Source: Treponema sp. (GTDB lineage Bacteria; Spirochaetota; Spirochaetia; Treponematales; Breznakiellaceae). Taken from it: a stretch of DNA of 7,187 bases. The stretch's first letter is position 1. Each line of letters begins with the position of its first letter. The notes under the pieces were generated by a model. It was not told the DNA's origin. It did no database searches and saw nothing but the letters and a program-made list of their open reading frames with translations. Shown here piece by piece: positions 5,491-7,187 of this stretch. The position numbers and the translations under genes are program-made. The stretch is from assembly GCA_031284105.1 (NCBI GenBank), contig JAITAN010000141.1:1-7187 (forward strand), given 5' to 3'.

Positions 5491-5651
5491 GGGCGGGATA
5501 GCGTAACTATTCAGGGCGGGATGGCGCGGCTATTCAGGGCGGGATAGCGCGGCTATTCACGCCGGAATAGCGTAACTATTCAGGGCGGGATAGAGCGGCT
5601 ATGCAAGGCGGGATAGCGCGGCTGTTCAGGGCGGGATAGCGTAACTATCCG
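5491..5651. repeat. Seven-unit 23-bp tandem repeat with three-unit higher-order pattern
   Basis: Seven head-to-tail units of exactly 23 bases begin at 5491, 5514, 5537, 5560, 5583, 5606 and 5629. Each has the core GGGCGGGATAGCG followed by a variable middle and CTATTCA. Units 1, 4 and 7 have GTAAC in the middle; units 2, 3, 5 and 6 have CGGC. The order A-B-B-A-B-B-A gives a 69-bp superperiod. Most B units can form the stem ATAGC-GCG-GCTAT; A units have ATAG/CTAT. The last unit ends imperfectly (CTATCCG). There are no unique spacers, so it is not a CRISPR array. One stop codon per superperiod interrupts the most open plus frame. Confidence 0.9.
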
Positions 5652-5708
5652 ATTTTATATCAAGCGCCTCTTTACTCATCTTTTTACGATTTAAAAACAA
5701 ATACTTTT
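5652..5708. other. AT-rich spacer between repeat array and lipoprotein remnant
   Basis: This short AT-rich stretch has no hairpin. On the minus strand an ATG at 5679 starts a 17-codon frame (MSKEALDIKSDSYAIPP) that enters the repeat array and stops at a TGA at 5628-5626. Only a weak purine-rich AAAAAG precedes it. I do not claim that it is translated. Confidence 0.3.
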
Positions 5709-5947
5709 CTACTGTACACTAATAGTTTCAGGCGGGCCTTTTTTGTATTCAAGAACAATGGCCGGTCCGGGCGTCTTTATCCACCCAACATCTCCTCCGA
5801 AAACCGGCTTTTGCTTTGTCGAGTAAACGTGAGTTTGCTTTAGCGTCAGAACGCTGCCGTCGGCGGACCGGATTTACACCCAATCATTACAAAAGCGATG
5901 GACAATGCCAAAACCAAGAAAGATACGAAACCAACCCGTTTTTTCAT
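5709..5947 (-). pseudogene. Small lipoprotein gene disrupted by a frameshift
   Basis: On the minus strand an ATG at 5947, preceded by GGGGGTG four bases upstream, starts MKKRVGFVSFLVLALSIAFV then MIGCKSGPP. This is a clear lipoprotein signal peptide with lipobox MIGC at residues 21-24. The frame reaches TGA at 5848-5846, giving 33 residues. In the -1 frame, reading continues from GCC GAC GGC as ADGSVLTLKQTHVYST, then KQKPVFGGDVGWIKTPGPAI and VLEYKKGPPETISVQ to a TAG at 5711-5709. That second part has the composition of a real secreted protein. One base deleted between about 5855 and 5870 would explain the break, and the intact lipoprotein would be about 80 residues. I do not know its function. 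An assembly or sequencing error could produce the same picture. Confidence 0.6.
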
Positions 5948-6101
5948 AAAACACCCCCAATTCTTTATCAAGTGAAAAACGTGCGGAATTTGCCCTATAA
6001 TAGCGGCATCCACCTCCGTAGAGGTTATCACACCCAGCCAAAACCAAATCCAATGCCGATAGACTTACCAACATTGCCCAAGAAATTAGGTTCTTGTTCA
6101 T
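5948..6101 (-). pseudogene. Start of a second small lipoprotein gene, probably truncated or frameshifted
   Basis: An ATG at 6101-6099 is preceded by a good Shine-Dalgarno, AAAGGAG plus six bases. It encodes MNKNLISWAMLVSLSALDLV followed by LAGCDN, a lipoprotein signal with lipobox LAGC at residues 21-24; a Cys-Asp-Asn start is common in treponemal lipoproteins. After CDNLYGGG the frame runs as CRYYRANSARF and then overlaps the next lipoprotein start out of frame down to 5874. In the other frame the same bases read VDAAIIGQIPHVFHLIKN, which looks more protein-like, so a frameshift near 6020-6030 is plausible. Only the export signal is certain; the mature protein seems lost. Confidence 0.45.
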
Positions 6102-6103
6102 TA

Positions 6104-6131
6104 AAAACTCCTTTGCGGGTCCTACCCCGCA
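6104..6131 (-). promoter_or_regulatory. Small hairpin just before a lipoprotein ribosome binding site
   Basis: On the minus strand TGCGGG and CCCGCA (plus-strand coordinates 6126-6131 and 6114-6119) form a perfect 6-bp stem with a 6-base loop. AAAGGAGTTTTTA then leads directly to the ATG at 6101. Its closeness to the Shine-Dalgarno could affect translation. It may also be the end of the upstream unit, since a T-run follows after six bases. Confidence 0.3.
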
Positions 6132-6148
6132 CGCGGTTTTCCCGCCGT

Positions 6149-6601
6149 CTACATTAGTTTATGCTTATCCGCATACGCGGGTAACGCCTTTGTTACGGTA
6201 TCGGCGCCGGTACCGGCGGGACCTCAGGGGTCTTTCTTGCCGTCGCTTTCTATCAGCGCCGCACAATACGCGGTCTTGCCGCTGCCTCCAAACTCAACCC
6301 CGATCACGTCCTTCTTTCGCTTGGTGAAAAAGGATTTGCGTAAATCATCGGGACTTGCGGACGGCGTTTCTCCGGTACCGGCTGCGCTATACCGGAGCCG
6401 GCAGCTTTTGTTCACAGGCTCCGCATCGTTGCCGGTTATGTAGATCATCTTTACGCCTAACTCGTGCTGTGATTGGGTTGATATGGGGTCGTGGGGTTTC
6501 GGTTCCAGACTCGCAAGGTCCGCATCCGTTGGGGGCGGTTCAAGAAAGCAGCGTTTTTTGACGTCCCGCATTTCCGCAATGAGCGCAGCGTATATGCCGT
6601 A
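6149..6601 (-). pseudogene. C-terminal half of a hypothetical-protein family, with an in-frame TGA
   Basis: On the minus strand a frame from 6601 (just after a TAG at 6604-6602) reads AALIAEMRDVKKRCFLEPPP, then TDADLASLEPKPHDPIS, later DDLRKSFFTKRKKDVIGVEF, then GGSGKTAYCAALIESDGKKDP and a TGA at 6226-6224. It continues GPAGTGADTVTKALPAYADK to a TAG at 6151-6149. From memory, a widespread hypothetical family in treponemes and Bacteroidetes has a helical N-terminal half, a junction like PPLTDADxxxLGLKPHD, and a C-terminal beta domain ending ...F(T)(R/K)RKK...GKTVYF...ENxxGxxGPWGP. Here the TGA stands exactly where the Trp of PWGP belongs, one base from TGG. The N-terminal half is missing. TGA serves as stop for three intact genes here, so I call this a broken gene. 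Function is unknown. Confidence 0.55.
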
Positions 6602-6604
6602 CTA

Positions 6605-6757
6605 TAAAACAGCCTCCTCCAAGAATCGACATTCAGTCGGTTTTTTACCTTGCAAACCGCCTAATCGGCGCTACGGCCGCAGCCCATAACAGTGCAACGG
6701 GCTGCCGGTATTTACAGCGCGTCCCATTGTCATGCGCTAGTTTCTCTCATAATAAAT
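6605..6757. other. Remnant intergenic stretch with an orphan Shine-Dalgarno
   Basis: No supported gene. On the minus strand a perfect GGAGGAGG (6620-6613) is followed seven bases later by ATA, not by a usable start codon. The missing N-terminal half of the gene next to it would be expected here but I could not find it in any minus-strand frame; stops occur in all three. Confidence 0.35.
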
Positions 6758-6792
6758 AAGAGGCACAACATATTCTTACAGACCGGCCTCTT
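6758..6792 (-). terminator. Terminator-like hairpin after the solute-binding protein gene
   Basis: On the minus strand AAGAGGC (6792-6786) pairs with GCCTCTT (6764-6758) in a 7-bp stem with a 21-base loop, followed by ATTTATTATG. It lies about 47 bases beyond the stop codon at 6842-6840. The long loop and the interrupted T-run make it a moderate candidate. The plus strand after the hairpin is also fairly AT-rich (TCTAATAT). Confidence 0.45.
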
Positions 6793-6839
6793 TCTAATAT
6801 GCGCCGTCTGTTGCCTCTGCGCTGCCTAAATTGCCGTAT

Positions 6840-7187
6840 TTACCTAACCCGTGAAACCAGATCACGGCCAAATGTCTTCCGGGAGAGTTGCGCCATAGCG
6901 CCATGCTCAAATAGTTCATCTAAGGCGGTATTCAGCGCATCGGTGAGGGCGTCGTTCCCTTTTTTGAGACAGATGCCGATATATTCATCGGACGGCCCCT
7001 GCCACAGTACCTCAAAGGGACTATCGGCCTTTCCCGCGTAATCAAACGCAGCGATGTTATCAACCACAACCAGCTCAACCCTTCCCAGTCTAAGGTCGTC
7101 GAAACAATTAAGTATCTTGTCATAGGAATAAGCGCTGAAATCCACGCCCCGCCCGCTCAACCTTTCGGTAAAATACTGCGCGGTCGT
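6840..7187 (-). CDS. Family 3 extracellular solute-binding protein (amino-acid ABC transporter type), C-terminal part
   Basis: The minus-strand frame is open from the window edge to a TAA at 6842-6840, leaving 115 C-terminal residues; the start lies outside the window. It reads TTAQYFTERL at the edge, then DFSAYSYDKILNCFDDLRLG, RVELVVVDNIAAFDY, FEVLWQGPSDEYIGICLKKG and NDALTDALNTALDELFEHGA, ending SRKTFGRDLVSRVR. The pattern of a Y/F-aromatic segment, (L/R)xGRVxxxVxDN, EYIGI-xxKKGND-LT-ALN-AL-EL-xxG matches the C-terminal lobe of SBP_bac_3 proteins, which bind polar amino acids or similar ligands in the periplasm for an ABC importer. The sequence is intact here, unlike the gene pieces downstream of it. 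No partner permease or ATPase gene is in the window. Confidence 0.88.
   Translation of the reverse strand, partial: TTAQYFTERLSGRGVDFSAYSYDKILNCFDDLRLGRVELVVVDNIAAFDYAGKADSPFEVLWQGPSDEYIGICLKKGNDALTDALNTALDELFEHGAMAQLSRKTFGRDLVSRVR

Noticed and set aside
5491..5651. CRISPR array
   Set aside because: Repeats are contiguous with no unique spacers, and no cas gene is present.
5731..5746. AGGC-GG-GCCT followed by T-run as a plus-strand terminator
   Set aside because: The stem is only four pairs with a two-base loop and lies in the coding part of the lipoprotein remnant.
6196..6215. Imperfect 20-bp palindrome around CGGCGCCG
   Set aside because: It lies within the translated tail of the gene remnant and has a mismatch in each arm; no regulatory context.

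Overview
The window looks like a chromosomal segment of a spirochaete, probably a Treponema-like gut or termite-associated lineage with moderate to high G+C. I infer this from protein content and style: a PEGA plus SUMF1-fold membrane protein next to smpB, a divergent Aat-like transferase, an FtsB/DivIC-like protein with a spirochaete-like layout, and several small lipoprotein heads ending in a GCDN or GCKS lipobox. This assignment comes from recognition, not from a search.

Left half (1-5147) is dense and intact. An RlmI-type 23S rRNA cytosine methyltransferase gene (144-1457) is followed by a PEGA/SUMF1-like membrane protein gene (1509-3077), whose last codons overlap smpB (3070-3528). A hairpin and T-rich terminator zone (3541-3599) separates smpB from a convergent minus-strand gene for an FtsB/DivIC-like division protein (3586-4140). 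A roughly 280-base gap holding two divergent promoters precedes an Aat-family (leucyl/phenylalanyl-tRNA-protein transferase-like) gene (4422-5147). RNA modification, ribosome rescue and possible N-end-rule tagging give this half a translation-quality theme, with the division protein on the other strand.

Right half (5148-7187) is sparse and decaying. It holds a strong 15-bp hairpin (5268-5306) and a seven-unit array of 23-bp repeats (5491-5651) with a strict A-B-B-A-B-B-A order. Minus-strand gene remains follow: a lipoprotein gene broken by a frameshift (5709-5947), a second lipoprotein start with a good ribosome binding site (6101), and the C-terminal half of a hypothetical-protein family interrupted by a TGA where a Trp would fit (6149-6601). 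At the right edge is the C-terminal part of a family 3 solute-binding protein (6840-7187, minus strand), followed by a terminator-like hairpin.

The most notable regulatory pattern is that three genes (1509 plus, 4140 minus, 4422 plus) each have a good -10 hexamer ending exactly six bases before the ATG and no Shine-Dalgarno. This predicts transcripts starting at the A of the start codon, that is, leaderless mRNAs. smpB and the lipoprotein genes instead carry clear Shine-Dalgarno sequences, so both start modes would coexist. I saw no CRISPR array, tRNA, rRNA, transposase gene or clear multi-gene novel system.
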